This document shows, in pieces, positions 1-7,194 of a stretch of DNA of 64,000 bases. Under the pieces are notes generated by a model. That model was not told where the DNA came from. It saw only the letters and a program-made list of their open reading frames with translations, and did no database searches. The position numbers were made by a program, and so were the translations under genes. Origin of the DNA: an uncultured Eubacteriales bacterium (lineage in GTDB: Bacteria > Bacillota > Clostridia > Lachnospirales > Cellulosilyticaceae); NCBI GenBank assembly GCA_900551325.1, contig URVM01000005.1:124001-188000 (forward strand). Direction: 5' to 3'. Each line of letters begins with the position of its first letter. Position 1 is the first letter of the stretch.

Positions 1-2
1 TG

Positions 3-1283
3 GAAAAAGGATGTAAATTCTTAGACCTTGAGCCACCAACAGATATATGGGAAGCTACTAATAACCTACTTATTCTTTACAAGCATGTTCCTTCTATTAC
101 ATCCTTCCCAGTATATTTAGGCAATATAGATACTCTTTTAGAACCTTTTGTAAAAGATGAGGAAGAAGCTTATAAAGCCATAAAATTATATTTAAAACAT
201 ATTGATAGATCCCTTACAGATTCATTTGTTCATGCCAATATTGGTCCACTAGATACAAAGGCTGGAAGACTCATCCTTAAGGCTATGCAAGAGCTTGAGT
301 GTGCCATGCCAAACTTAACTGTAAAGTATGATAAAGACTTAACCTCTAAAGAATTTATAGAACTCTGTGCTTCAACTGCCTTAGTGACAGCTAAACCAAG
401 CTTTGCAAATCATAAATTAGACTGTATAGATTTTGGAACAAACAAATATGCTTTAGCAAGTTGCTACAATGGCTTCTTAATTGGTGGAGGTGGCTATACC
501 CTTGTACGCCTTGTACTTAGTCGATTAGCCGAAACCTCAGACTCTATCCAAGACTTTATAGACAAGAAGCTTCCATTTGCAGCTAATAAAATGCTTGCCT
601 ACATAGATGAACGTATTAAATTCTTAGTAGAAGAGGCAGCATTCTTTAAAACAAATTTTCTTGTATTAGAAGGCTTTATTAAAAAGGAACTTTTTACAGG
701 TATGTTTGGAGTGGTAGGCTTAGCTGAAGCTGTCAATCATTTATTAAATGCTACAGAGCAAAAGGACAGATTTGGTCATTCAAAAGTTGCTAATGACTTA
801 GGTGAGCACATTATAGAAAAGCTTAATGAAATTGTCTCATCTTATAAATCCAAATATGTATCCTGCTTTGGAGGAAAGCATTTATTACACGCCCAAGTAG
901 GTATCGACACAGATACAGGTATTTCTCCTGGATGTAGAATACCAGTAGGTGAAGAGCCAGAGCTTTTTGAACATATTCTCCAGTCTGCACCTTATCACAA
1001 ATATTTCTTCAATGGAATTGGTGACATCTTTGTATTTGAAGATACTTATAAGAATAATCCAGAAGCAATCGTTAATATAATCGACGGGGCATTTAATGTG
1101 GGTATAAGATACATCTCTGCTTATTCAGGTGGTTGTGATGTAGTCCGTGTAACAGGTTATCTGGTGAAAAAGTCTGAAGTAGCACAACTTGAACAAGGAC
1201 AAGCTGTTAAAAACAATGCTACCGTATTTGGTATGAATGCTAAAAATGGTGCCAAAGCATTTGATAGAAGGCTTAGAGATTAA
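3..1283 (+). CDS. yjjI: YjjI-family glycyl radical enzyme (C-terminal part, cut by window start)
   Basis: The reading frame is open from base 3, so the gene begins upstream of the window; about 427 C-terminal residues are visible and the family is usually a little over 500 long. The C-terminus carries the glycyl radical motif RVTGY, with the radical glycine codon at 1155-1157, preceded by a YSGGCD stretch. The substrate of YjjI is not established to my knowledge. The next gene starts 2 bases after the stop and encodes the matching YjjW-type activase, which supports both calls. Like all glycyl radical enzymes it should be oxygen-sensitive, fitting an anaerobe. An internal ATG at 285 is not the true start, because family-like sequence continues in frame upstream of it. 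Confidence 0.85.
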   Translation, partial: EKGCKFLDLEPPTDIWEATNNLLILYKHVPSITSFPVYLGNIDTLLEPFVKDEEEAYKAIKLYLKHIDRSLTDSFVHANIGPLDTKAGRLILKAMQELECAMPNLTVKYDKDLTSKEFIELCASTALVTAKPSFANHKLDCIDFGTNKYALASCYNGFLIGGGGYTLVRLVLSRLAETSDSIQDFIDKKLPFAANKMLAYIDERIKFLVEEAAFFKTNFLVLEGFIKKELFTGMFGVVGLAEAVNHLLNATEQKDRFGHSKVANDLGEHIIEKLNEIVSSYKSKYVSCFGGKHLLHAQVGIDTDTGISPGCRIPVGEEPELFEHILQSAPYHKYFFNGIGDIFVFEDTYKNNPEAIVNIIDGAFNVGIRYISAYSGGCDVVRVTGYLVKKSEVAQLEQGQAVKNNATVFGMNAKNGAKAFDRRLRD

Positions 1284-1285
1284 CT

Positions 1286-2089
1286 ATGGCATTAGTCAAT
1301 AAAATAATTCCATTCTCTTGTATAGATGGGCCAGGAAATAGAACGGCTATCTTTTTTCAAGGATGTAATCTTAAATGTACCTATTGTCATAATCCAGAAA
1401 CTATTCATACCTGTATAAACTGCGGCAAGTGTGTAGCAACTTGTCCTACAAAAGCCCTAGAAGTAGCTGATAAAAAAGTAATCTGGAATAAGGAAAAGTG
1501 TGTAAACTGTGATGCATGTATCAAAACTTGCCCTCACCTTTCCTCTCCAAAAACAACAAACTATTCAGTAGATGAACTTTTTCAGGAGATTAAAAAAATA
1601 AGCCCTTTTATTCAAGGGATTACAGTAAGTGGTGGTGAATGTACCCTCAATGCTGATTTTTTAGTAGCATTATTTACAAGAGTAAAAGAAGAACTTCATC
1701 TTACTTGCTTTGTAGATACAAACGGTATCATCGATTTAAGTAAGCATGAAGCATTAGTAAATATAACAGATCAATTTATGCTAGATGTAAAATCTATAGA
1801 TTCACTAGAACACACTAGAGTAACAGGTTTAAGTAATGAAACAGTCCTAAAAAATCTCCATTACCTTTTAGAGAAAGACAAACTTTATGAAGTAAGAACC
1901 GTTGTAGCTCCAAACTTAAATAATGAAAAAACTATTAAAGCTGTAGCTGAAATAGTAGGCAATAAGTGCAAATACAAGTTAAATGCCTATAGAAAATACG
2001 GCGTAAGACAAGAAGGCTTAGACTTCCATGGTGAAGCGAGCCCTAGTGAAGAAGAAATGACTTATTATCTTAGTTTTATTCATCAATAA
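1286..2089 (+). CDS. yjjW: YjjW-family glycyl radical enzyme activase (radical SAM)
   Basis: A 267-aa radical SAM protein that should abstract hydrogen from the glycine of the upstream YjjI protein using S-adenosylmethionine. The CxxxCxxC cluster motif is at C27, C31 and C34 (QGCNLKCTYCH). Two ferredoxin-type 4Fe-4S motifs follow at C43/46/49/53 and C72/75/78/82, as in the larger activases. A GGE motif near residue 115 is the usual SAM-binding element. The gene lies 2 bases after yjjI, so the two are co-transcribed and probably translationally coupled. A strong hairpin terminator follows at 2130-2166. Confidence 0.9.
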   Translation: MALVNKIIPFSCIDGPGNRTAIFFQGCNLKCTYCHNPETIHTCINCGKCVATCPTKALEVADKKVIWNKEKCVNCDACIKTCPHLSSPKTTNYSVDELFQEIKKISPFIQGITVSGGECTLNADFLVALFTRVKEELHLTCFVDTNGIIDLSKHEALVNITDQFMLDVKSIDSLEHTRVTGLSNETVLKNLHYLLEKDKLYEVRTVVAPNLNNEKTIKAVAEIVGNKCKYKLNAYRKYGVRQEGLDFHGEASPSEEEMTYYLSFIHQ

Positions 2090-2129
2090 AATATAACTTG
2101 CAAGGGCAAGACAAAGTTTAATATTCCAC

Positions 2130-2166
2130 ATCAAAAGAGCGCCTCACGTGCAGGCGCTCTTTTGAT
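2130..2166. terminator. Bidirectional intrinsic terminator after yjjIW
   Basis: Perfect arms of about 15 bp (ATCAAAAGAGCGCCT and its complement) surround a 7-base loop, with the A-rich and T-rich ends built into the stem. It sits between the convergent yjjIW and HEPN/MNT transcripts and can serve both. Confidence 0.85.
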
Positions 2167-2197
2167 ATTTGTTTACCTATATATCTGCATTTTTGCC

Positions 2198-2608
2198 TTA
2201 TTCAATACCTTTATCTTCTATAACCTTTTTCACTTTAGCCAAAGTATCTTTAGTAAATGCATAGGCCTCATCGACTTCTTCCTTAGTCAATAAAATAAAG
2301 TTATCTCCAGGATAATTGGCATCAAAATAATAATCTTTTAAAGTTCTAAGCATATTGATAGAAAGATCAAGTTCAATTCCTTCCTCTAAAATGGCCTTAT
2401 AAAGTTTCACCAAGTTATGCCCTTTTAAAAGGGTTGAATAATCTTCTTTAAAACAAGCACGTTCAACGATATGCTTCAGGAGTTTTTCAACTACTTGCTC
2501 ACATAAAATACCGTTTCGATTATAAATGTCTTCATCTTCTATTTGAATATTGTACTCTAAATATTTAAAATCATTTAAAGCAATTCTATAATAATTATAT
2601 TGCTTCAC
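2198..2608 (-). CDS. HEPN domain protein (partner of nucleotidyltransferase)
   Basis: HEPN-domain protein of about 136 aa, paired with the upstream minimal nucleotidyltransferase in the HEPN/MNT toxin-antitoxin arrangement. Family-typical segments include KGHNLVKLY and YYFDANYPGDN near the C-terminus. The RX4-6H ribonuclease motif of active HepT toxins is not evident, so RNase activity is uncertain. I prefer the GTG start at 2608 (reading MKQYNYYRIA): it has a GAGGGG ribosome binding site at good spacing. The in-frame ATG at 2641 lacks a convincing one. With the GTG start the overlap with the MNT gene is 14 bases, implying coupled translation. Confidence 0.8.
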   Translation of the reverse strand: MKQYNYYRIALNDFKYLEYNIQIEDEDIYNRNGILCEQVVEKLLKHIVERACFKEDYSTLLKGHNLVKLYKAILEEGIELDLSINMLRTLKDYYFDANYPGDNFILLTKEEVDEAYAFTKDTLAKVKKVIEDKGIE

Positions 2609-2936
2609 ACCTTTTCCCCTCTTTCCATAACGAAATACCATCTCGTTTAATATTTTTCACGAATAAAGAAGTAGATGCCTCAAATACCTCTTGGGTATAA
2701 AATACTAAGTCTACATTATACAAATCTACCAAATCTCTAATACGACCTCTTTCTTCATGTGTATCAATAGGCTTATCAGTAATAATCAATAAGTCTATGT
2801 CCGAACCTGTTTTCAGCTCACCACGGGCACAGCTTCCAAATAAAATAATTTCTACTAAATGATGTTCTATATTTGTACTTAAAATATCTATAACACTATG
2901 AATATCTTTAACAAATCTTTGTGGTAGATTAATCAT
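2595..2936 (-). CDS. Minimal nucleotidyltransferase (MNT, MntA-like antitoxin)
   Basis: A 113-aa DNA-polymerase-beta-fold nucleotidyltransferase. The signature GS motif is at residues 34-35 (FGSCARGE). The metal-binding DxD is D46/D48 (SDIDLL), and the third carboxylate is probably D76 in VDLVFY, so the active site looks complete. In characterised HEPN/MNT pairs the MNT protein inactivates the HEPN RNase by adding AMP. That role is inferred here from gene order and overlap. It could also act on another target, as many orphan MNT/HEPN pairs have no proven function. Confidence 0.82.
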   Translation of the reverse strand: MINLPQRFVKDIHSVIDILSTNIEHHLVEIILFGSCARGELKTGSDIDLLIITDKPIDTHEERGRIRDLVDLYNVDLVFYTQEVFEASTSLFVKNIKRDGISLWKEGKRCEAI

Positions 2937-3005
2937 TTGTCTTATCCTAACTTTCTTTATATTCTATAGTCTCATTATAGTATACCCATTTTACAATTTC
3001 AATTC

Positions 3006-3194
3006 TTATCCATATATATACAAATACTGTTCATACCATTCTTCACATAGCTCTTCACTTAAATAATCAGCTGTAGTATAAAATACTTCTTCCAAATCTC
3101 CACGCTCTGCTATAACCTTTGTCTTACCAAAGATTTGCTTATCTTCCTCTATAGAAAAATACCATCCACGCCATTCTAATTCTGTCAAATACAT
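3006..3194 (-). CDS. Small acidic hypothetical protein (62 aa)
   Basis: I do not recognise this family. The protein is rich in Trp, Tyr, Glu and Asp (LEWRGWYFSIEED, EEWYEQYLYIYG) and looks soluble. An excellent ribosome binding site (TAGGAG, about 8 bases before the ATG) supports a real gene. It starts 29 bases downstream of the trpS stop on the same strand, so it probably belongs to the trpS transcript and shares T-box control. Its unusual Trp and Tyr content may matter in a tryptophan-responsive operon, but no function can be assigned. Confidence 0.6.
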   Translation of the reverse strand: MYLTELEWRGWYFSIEEDKQIFGKTKVIAERGDLEEVFYTTADYLSEELCEEWYEQYLYIYG

Positions 3195-3223
3195 ATCTAC
3201 ACTCCTATAATCATTTCAATATC

Positions 3224-4228
3224 TTAACTATTTAAGTCAATATTCATTGCTCGTTTTACTTGTTCTACAGTTTGTACGCCTATTGCATTGGCTTTTTTAC
3301 TTCCTTCATGTATCATTTCTTTTACTTTATCTAAATGGTTTTCATAGTATGCCCGTTTTTCCTGAATTGGCGCAAGTAGATTATTTATTTTTTCTGCAAG
3401 TCTCTTTTTACAAGCTACACATCCTATTTTCCCCATAGAACATCTAGCACAAATATCTTCATACTCTTCTTTATTAAAGGCTTCATGATACTTACTTACA
3501 CTACAAATAGAAGGATTTCCTAAATCACTTATACGAATTCTATTTGGATCTGTTACTGCTGAGTTTACTTTTTGAGTTATAATTTCCTTTTTATCTGATA
3601 GATAAATAGCATTTCCTAAGCTTTTACCCATCTTGCTATTCCCATCTAATCCTATGAGTCTAGGCGTATTGCTAAGTAGTGTCTCTGGTTCTTTTAAAAT
3701 ACTTTCTCCCTTTCCATATAGTTCATTAAAACGTCTTACTATCTTTCTAGCCTGTTCCATATGAGGAAGTTGATCTTCTCCTACGGGTACTAAATCTGCA
3801 TTACAAAATGTAATATCTGCCGTCTGACTTACTGGATAACCTAGAAAACCATAAGTTAAATCATCATAGCCATACTGACTTGCCTCTGTTTTAATAGTAG
3901 GATTGTGCCTTAATACGTTCACAGATACAAACATAGAATAAAATACAGTAAGCTCTGCAATAGCTGGTATTTGTGATTGCTGTACTAAGGTTACTTTTTC
4001 AGGGTCTAACCCTACTGATAAATTATCTATTGCCACTTGATAAATACTATCTTTTAACATCTCTGGGTTTTTAAAATGAGTAGTAAGTGCTTGAATATCT
4101 GCTAATAATATGAAAGTTTCGTACTCATCTTGTAGTTTGACACGATTTTGTAAACTCCCTACATAATGTCCTAAATGTAATCTTCCTGTTGTTCTATCAC
4201 CTGTTAAAATTCTTTTTTTAGTTTCCAT
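3224..4228 (-). CDS. trpS: Tryptophanyl-tRNA synthetase (Fe-S cysteine variant)
   Basis: A 334-aa class I synthetase charging tRNA-Trp. The HIGH-like motif is GRLHLGH (15-21) and the KMSKS motif appears as KMGKS (199-203). Cysteines C242, C263, C270 and C273 form C-x20-C-x6-C-x2-C, the spacing type of the 4Fe-4S cluster described in Thermotoga TrpRS, with an additional C260. Expression is controlled at two levels visible in the sequence: a tRNA-Trp T-box (4312-4570) and a leader peptide with three tandem Trp codons (4248-4283). The ATG at 4226-4228 is preceded by the ribosome binding site AAGGAG at 4238-4243. Confidence 0.96.
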   Translation of the reverse strand: METKKRILTGDRTTGRLHLGHYVGSLQNRVKLQDEYETFILLADIQALTTHFKNPEMLKDSIYQVAIDNLSVGLDPEKVTLVQQSQIPAIAELTVFYSMFVSVNVLRHNPTIKTEASQYGYDDLTYGFLGYPVSQTADITFCNADLVPVGEDQLPHMEQARKIVRRFNELYGKGESILKEPETLLSNTPRLIGLDGNSKMGKSLGNAIYLSDKKEIITQKVNSAVTDPNRIRISDLGNPSICSVSKYHEAFNKEEYEDICARCSMGKIGCVACKKRLAEKINNLLAPIQEKRAYYENHLDKVKEMIHEGSKKANAIGVQTVEQVKRAMNIDLNS

Positions 4229-4247
4229 TTTCTTTCTCTCCTTTTAA

Positions 4248-4283
4248 TTAATTTTTCTTTATCCACCACCAATCATCCGACAT
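4248..4283 (-). CDS. trpS leader peptide MSDDWWWIKKN with three tandem Trp codons
   Basis: An 11-codon open frame lies between the T-box terminator and trpS. TGG codons 5-7 are consecutive (4263-4271). It has its own strong ribosome binding site, AAGGAG, at 4293-4298, 9 bases before the ATG. The TAA stop (4248-4250) is only 4 bases before the trpS ribosome binding site at 4238-4243. A ribosome that finishes the leader would therefore sit on the trpS initiation region, whereas one stalled at the Trp codons would leave it free. The layout matches the known Bacillus subtilis rtpA (anti-TRAP) leader, which also follows a tRNA-Trp T-box. Here it precedes a synthetase gene. Translation is inferred, not shown. 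Confidence 0.75.
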   Translation of the reverse strand: MSDDWWWIKKN

Positions 4284-4311
4284 ACTCACCATCTCCTTTA
4301 TTTTTAAATAT

Positions 4312-4348
4312 AAAAAAACTCCCATTCCTGCAATTAGGAATAGAAGTT
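4312..4348 (-). terminator. T-box-regulated terminator upstream of trpS
   Basis: Minus-strand arms AACTTCTATTCCT and AGGAATGGGAGTT pair around a 6-base loop and are followed by seven T. The 5' arm lies just after the TGGC T-box, as required for competition between terminator and antiterminator. Confidence 0.9.
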
Positions 4349-4570
4349 AAATGTCTATTAGCCACCTAAAAAGGTTATTTATCACATACTATCATATGCT
4401 CTCATCATAACGGTTAGAGTTTCCGTGAACGCCTACTATAACTTTTCGGGTTCCCCTCGTAAGCCCATTCACTATAACTTAAAATATTGCATCTCACCAC
4501 CTGCAACTCTCTGGGATTTTACTGTTATAACTACTCTTCTTACTCATCGGTTTACTTCATTATGCTGTTA
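4312..4570 (-). promoter_or_regulatory. tRNA-Trp T-box leader of trpS
   Basis: On the minus strand the leader shows a Stem I whose 5' side carries the AGTA S-turn (AAGAGTA) flanked by GTAAG and TATAAC. These pair with GTTATA and CTTAC on the 3' side. The 3' side holds GAA-TGG, giving TGG as the specifier codon for tryptophan. The T-box element reads TTAGGTGGCTAA; its TGGC is complementary to the GCCA end expected for tRNA-Trp. A terminator with a T-run follows (4312-4348). Uncharged tRNA-Trp should stabilise the antiterminator and permit readthrough into the leader peptide and trpS. Confidence 0.92.
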
Positions 4571-4575
4571 AATCT

Positions 4576-4604
4576 ATCTTATACCTCTATAATTATTTTG
4601 TCAA
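4576..4604 (-). promoter_or_regulatory. Sigma-A promoter for the trpS T-box transcript
   Basis: TTGACA (4599-4604), a 17-bp spacer and TAAGAT (4576-4581) on the minus strand. It lies in the short gap after the GNAT gene and just upstream of T-box Stem I, so trpS transcription starts at about 4570. Confidence 0.8.
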
Positions 4605-4618
4605 TTCCCACACTCATC

Positions 4619-5050
4619 CTAAATATATTTAATAAAATTCTTTTGATCCTTTCTTAAATCATATCCACAATGCTGATAAAAACCGTGAGCTTTTTCTCTA
4701 TTAAAACCTGATACTAGCCTTACTCCCTCACAGCCATCTTCCTTTGCCCAAGCTTCAATGCCTTCTAATAATTTCTTACCAATTCCTAATCCTTGATAAG
4801 ACTCTTCTACGGCAATAGCCATAATATTTTTTAGAGAATCTGAATAAATACATTCATAATCTGCTCCATGAACATACCCTACTACTGTTCCCTCTTTACA
4901 AGCTACTAAGATACAATCTGTCTTCCTATCTAGAATTTCTTCTAGTCTCTTCTTTGTTTTATCTTTTGGATAATAGTAGCCAAAAGCTGTGTCGTTAATT
5001 TCATGTAAACGCTCTGCATCCTCTACCTGAGCCCTACGTATTTCTATCAT
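4619..5050 (-). CDS. GNAT family N-acetyltransferase
   Basis: A 143-aa single-domain GNAT protein. The acetyl-CoA pyrophosphate-binding motif A is QGLGIGKKLL (about residues 86-95), followed by the usual C-terminal RLVSGFNREKAHGFYQHCGY segment, in which the NxxAxxFY element closes the fold. A ribosome binding site AGGGGG precedes the ATG. The substrate cannot be told from sequence; small-molecule or protein N-acetylation are both possible. It is upstream of trpS on the same strand, but trpS has its own promoter and T-box, so the two are probably separate transcription units. Confidence 0.85.
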   Translation of the reverse strand: MIEIRRAQVEDAERLHEINDTAFGYYYPKDKTKKRLEEILDRKTDCILVACKEGTVVGYVHGADYECIYSDSLKNIMAIAVEESYQGLGIGKKLLEGIEAWAKEDGCEGVRLVSGFNREKAHGFYQHCGYDLRKDQKNFIKYI

Positions 5051-5264
5051 ACTTTTCCCCCTGATTTATTATAGATTAACTATATTTTCTTCATTTATTA
5101 ACTCTACATATTTATACTCATCTTCTTGCAATATTATATCATAACCCAAATTAGTTACAATTTTATAAACAAACTATATAACTTACTTTTATTATATATC
5201 CCATGAGCAATCGTTCGGATTTTAAATGGATAATATGAAAAAATATTTATTTTTAATAGAACAC

Positions 5265-5293
5265 TTGCAATTATTTTCTAGTCATGATATAAC
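5265..5293 (+). promoter_or_regulatory. Sigma-A promoter for mtnN
   Basis: TTGCAA (5265-5270), 17-bp spacer, TATAAC (5288-5293), about 67 bases before the ATG at 5361. Its position inside the longer open frame that starts at 5226 argues that 5361 is the real start. The rest of the 5051-5360 interval is AT-rich with no other gene seen. Confidence 0.7.
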
Positions 5294-5360
5294 TAAATCG
5301 AACAATAAATTTATTTATATTAATAATATTCGACTATTATATATCAAAGGAGACTTGATT

Positions 5361-6230
5361 ATGAAAAAGAGACTTGCAAAATTATGCGTTGGTTTATTAA
5401 CACTTTCTATGAGTTTTTCTATATATGGAGGTCAAGTGCCATCTCAAACTACTCCATCTACACCAGCAACTGAAGTAACAACTAAAGAAGAGGTTGAAGT
5501 AGCACAAAATGTAATTGGTGTCATTGGCGCTATGGAAGAAGAAGTTGAAATCCTTAAAGAAAAAATGAACATTACAGATACTATAACAGCTGCTGGTATG
5601 ACTTTCTATAAAGGTACACTTCATAACCAACAAATTGTTCTTGCACGTTCTGGAGTAGGTAAAGTAAATGCCGCTGTGTGTGCACAACTTATGATTTCTC
5701 TTTTTGATGTAAATTATCTTGTTAATTCTGGCGTTGCAGGTACACTTAAAGAAGGCATTGATCAAGGTGATATTGTGATTTCTACAGACGCTGTGCAACA
5801 CGACTTTGATGTTACTGCACTTGGTGCACCATTAGGTGAAATTTCTCGTCTTGGTGTAACTTACTTTGAAGCAGATGAAACACTTATTGGTATTGCAAAA
5901 GAAGCTTTCACTAACTTAAAGCTTAAAGATGCAAAAGCTTACAAAGGACGTGTTGCAAGTGGTGACCAATTCATCGCAGGTGGCCCAGTTCAAGAGCGTA
6001 TTCAAGAACATTTTGCTCCTTCTGCTGTAGAAATGGAAGGTGCTGCTATAGCCCATGTAGCTTACATCAATCAAGTTCCTTATGTAATTATTCGTGCTAT
6101 TTCAGATAAAGCAAATGGTGAAGCTGATCTTTCTTATGAAGAATTCCTTCCTCTTGCAGCCAAAAATGCAAGCCTTCTAATGGAAGAAATTATTAAATTA
6201 TCAGCTACTAAACTTCCTGCTGCTAACTAA
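5361..6230 (+). CDS. mtnN: Exported 5'-methylthioadenosine/S-adenosylhomocysteine nucleosidase
   Basis: A 289-aa protein with an N-terminal signal peptide (MKKR, then a hydrophobic stretch to about residue 22) and a Thr/Pro/Glu-rich linker to about residue 48. A complete MTA/SAH nucleosidase domain follows from VIGVIGAMEEE onward. Family active-site features are present: the GAMEEE glutamate, VEMEGAA, and SDKAN with the catalytic aspartate. The enzyme hydrolyses MTA and SAH to adenine plus the thioribose sugar, normally in the cytosol. No lipobox cysteine is seen, so secretion or an uncleaved anchor is likely. The start at 5361 has AAAGGAG 9 bases upstream. It is monocistronic, with a terminator at 6280-6325. 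Confidence 0.9.
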   Translation: MKKRLAKLCVGLLTLSMSFSIYGGQVPSQTTPSTPATEVTTKEEVEVAQNVIGVIGAMEEEVEILKEKMNITDTITAAGMTFYKGTLHNQQIVLARSGVGKVNAAVCAQLMISLFDVNYLVNSGVAGTLKEGIDQGDIVISTDAVQHDFDVTALGAPLGEISRLGVTYFEADETLIGIAKEAFTNLKLKDAKAYKGRVASGDQFIAGGPVQERIQEHFAPSAVEMEGAAIAHVAYINQVPYVIIRAISDKANGEADLSYEEFLPLAAKNASLLMEEIIKLSATKLPAAN

Positions 6231-6279
6231 TAGTTCTATCTTTTCCACATAGCTTTCTCCTATATATTTTCATACATAC

Positions 6280-6325
6280 AAAATGCCCTAGCATCAAGGT
6301 TAAACTCTTGATGCTAGGGCATTTT
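6280..6325. terminator. Bidirectional terminator between mtnN and the kdu operon
   Basis: Perfect 19-bp arms (AAAATGCCCTAGCATCAAG and complement) around a loop of 8 bases, with A- and T-rich ends. It separates convergent transcripts. Confidence 0.88.
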
Positions 6326-6374
6326 ACATCTCAACTTATCATTCTACTTATAGTCCTCTTATTTTGTAGTAAGA

Positions 6375-7163
6375 CTATACACCTACTTCTACACCATATA
6401 CCTCAAATTGACTAAGTGCTGGGAATGGTGAATCATCATCTGCTTTTATTAGCTCTTCTATCTGTATCCATTCTACTTCTTTTTTGCCAAAAGAGAATAC
6501 TTGTGCTTCAGGTGTCTTTTCTAGCTGACAAATCATACTAGACTGGTCAGAAAAGGTCAAGGTTGCTTGTGTCCAATAACTATCATGTGGAAAATCTGCT
6601 CTTATATAGAGTACAACTTTATCTATATATACTTTTCTGCCAAAATCTATTTTCATAGTAGCATGAGGATCTCTATTAATGCCCCATGACTCATAAGGCC
6701 AGCTTCCATGATCATTATTAGCATGATTGCCATTAATCACATTTTTAGCTGCAAATACAGATTCTCCTCTAGTTTCTATATTGGCACTAGCATGTGGAAA
6801 GCAGCCTACTCCCTCATGTGTATCATACTTATTAAGTGCTAAATTCTTATAGGCTAAAACTTCTTCTCTAGTGGCTAGACGTGCTGTTAATAAATGCTTT
6901 TTCCCACTAAAACTTTTAGGTGAGTAACATCTTTTCTTCTCTTCAAATGGAACGGCAAAATCCATTGTATGATTTTTTAAGTAGATAAAACTTTCTCCAA
7001 TTGCATCATCTAGTTGAACAACTAAAAAAGTATTTTCTTCCTCACATGCGACTACAATGTGATCCCCTTCTTCATAAAGCTCACCATATACTAAGAAAAC
7101 TTCTTTCCCCTGTGCAACCCTCTTAGTTAGTCCCTCTTTACTTACTATTTTTAATGTAATCAT
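6375..7163 (-). CDS. Discoidin-like (F5/8 type C fold) protein of the uronate operon
   Basis: A 262-aa protein without a signal peptide, apparently cytosolic. The C-terminal half (about residues 110-258) resembles a galactose-binding/discoidin beta-sandwich: ALNKYD, SVFAAKNVINGN, SWPYESWGINRDP, MKIDFGRKVYIDKVVLYIR and a closing LSQFEVYG. The N-terminal 100 residues are another, unrecognised beta-rich segment. It is the last gene of kduI-kduD-kdgA-kdgK, 31 bases after kdgK, so a link to uronate or pectin-fragment use is likely. No catalytic site is recognisable; it may bind a sugar or be an enzyme of a new type. Ribosome binding site AAAGGAAG precedes the ATG. Confidence 0.65.
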   Translation of the reverse strand: MITLKIVSKEGLTKRVAQGKEVFLVYGELYEEGDHIVVACEEENTFLVVQLDDAIGESFIYLKNHTMDFAVPFEEKKRCYSPKSFSGKKHLLTARLATREEVLAYKNLALNKYDTHEGVGCFPHASANIETRGESVFAAKNVINGNHANNDHGSWPYESWGINRDPHATMKIDFGRKVYIDKVVLYIRADFPHDSYWTQATLTFSDQSSMICQLEKTPEAQVFSFGKKEVEWIQIEELIKADDDSPFPALSQFEVYGVEVGV

Positions 7164-7194
7164 AAGTCTTCCTTTCTACTTCCTACTTTATTTT

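Noticed and set aside
4619..5050. GNAT gene as part of the trpS operon
   Set aside because: A separate promoter and the T-box lie between them, so trpS is independently transcribed.
5226..5360. 45-codon N-terminal extension of the mtnN reading frame
   Set aside because: No ribosome binding site; a consensus-like promoter lies inside it; the ATG at 5361 has AAAGGAG and starts a signal peptide.
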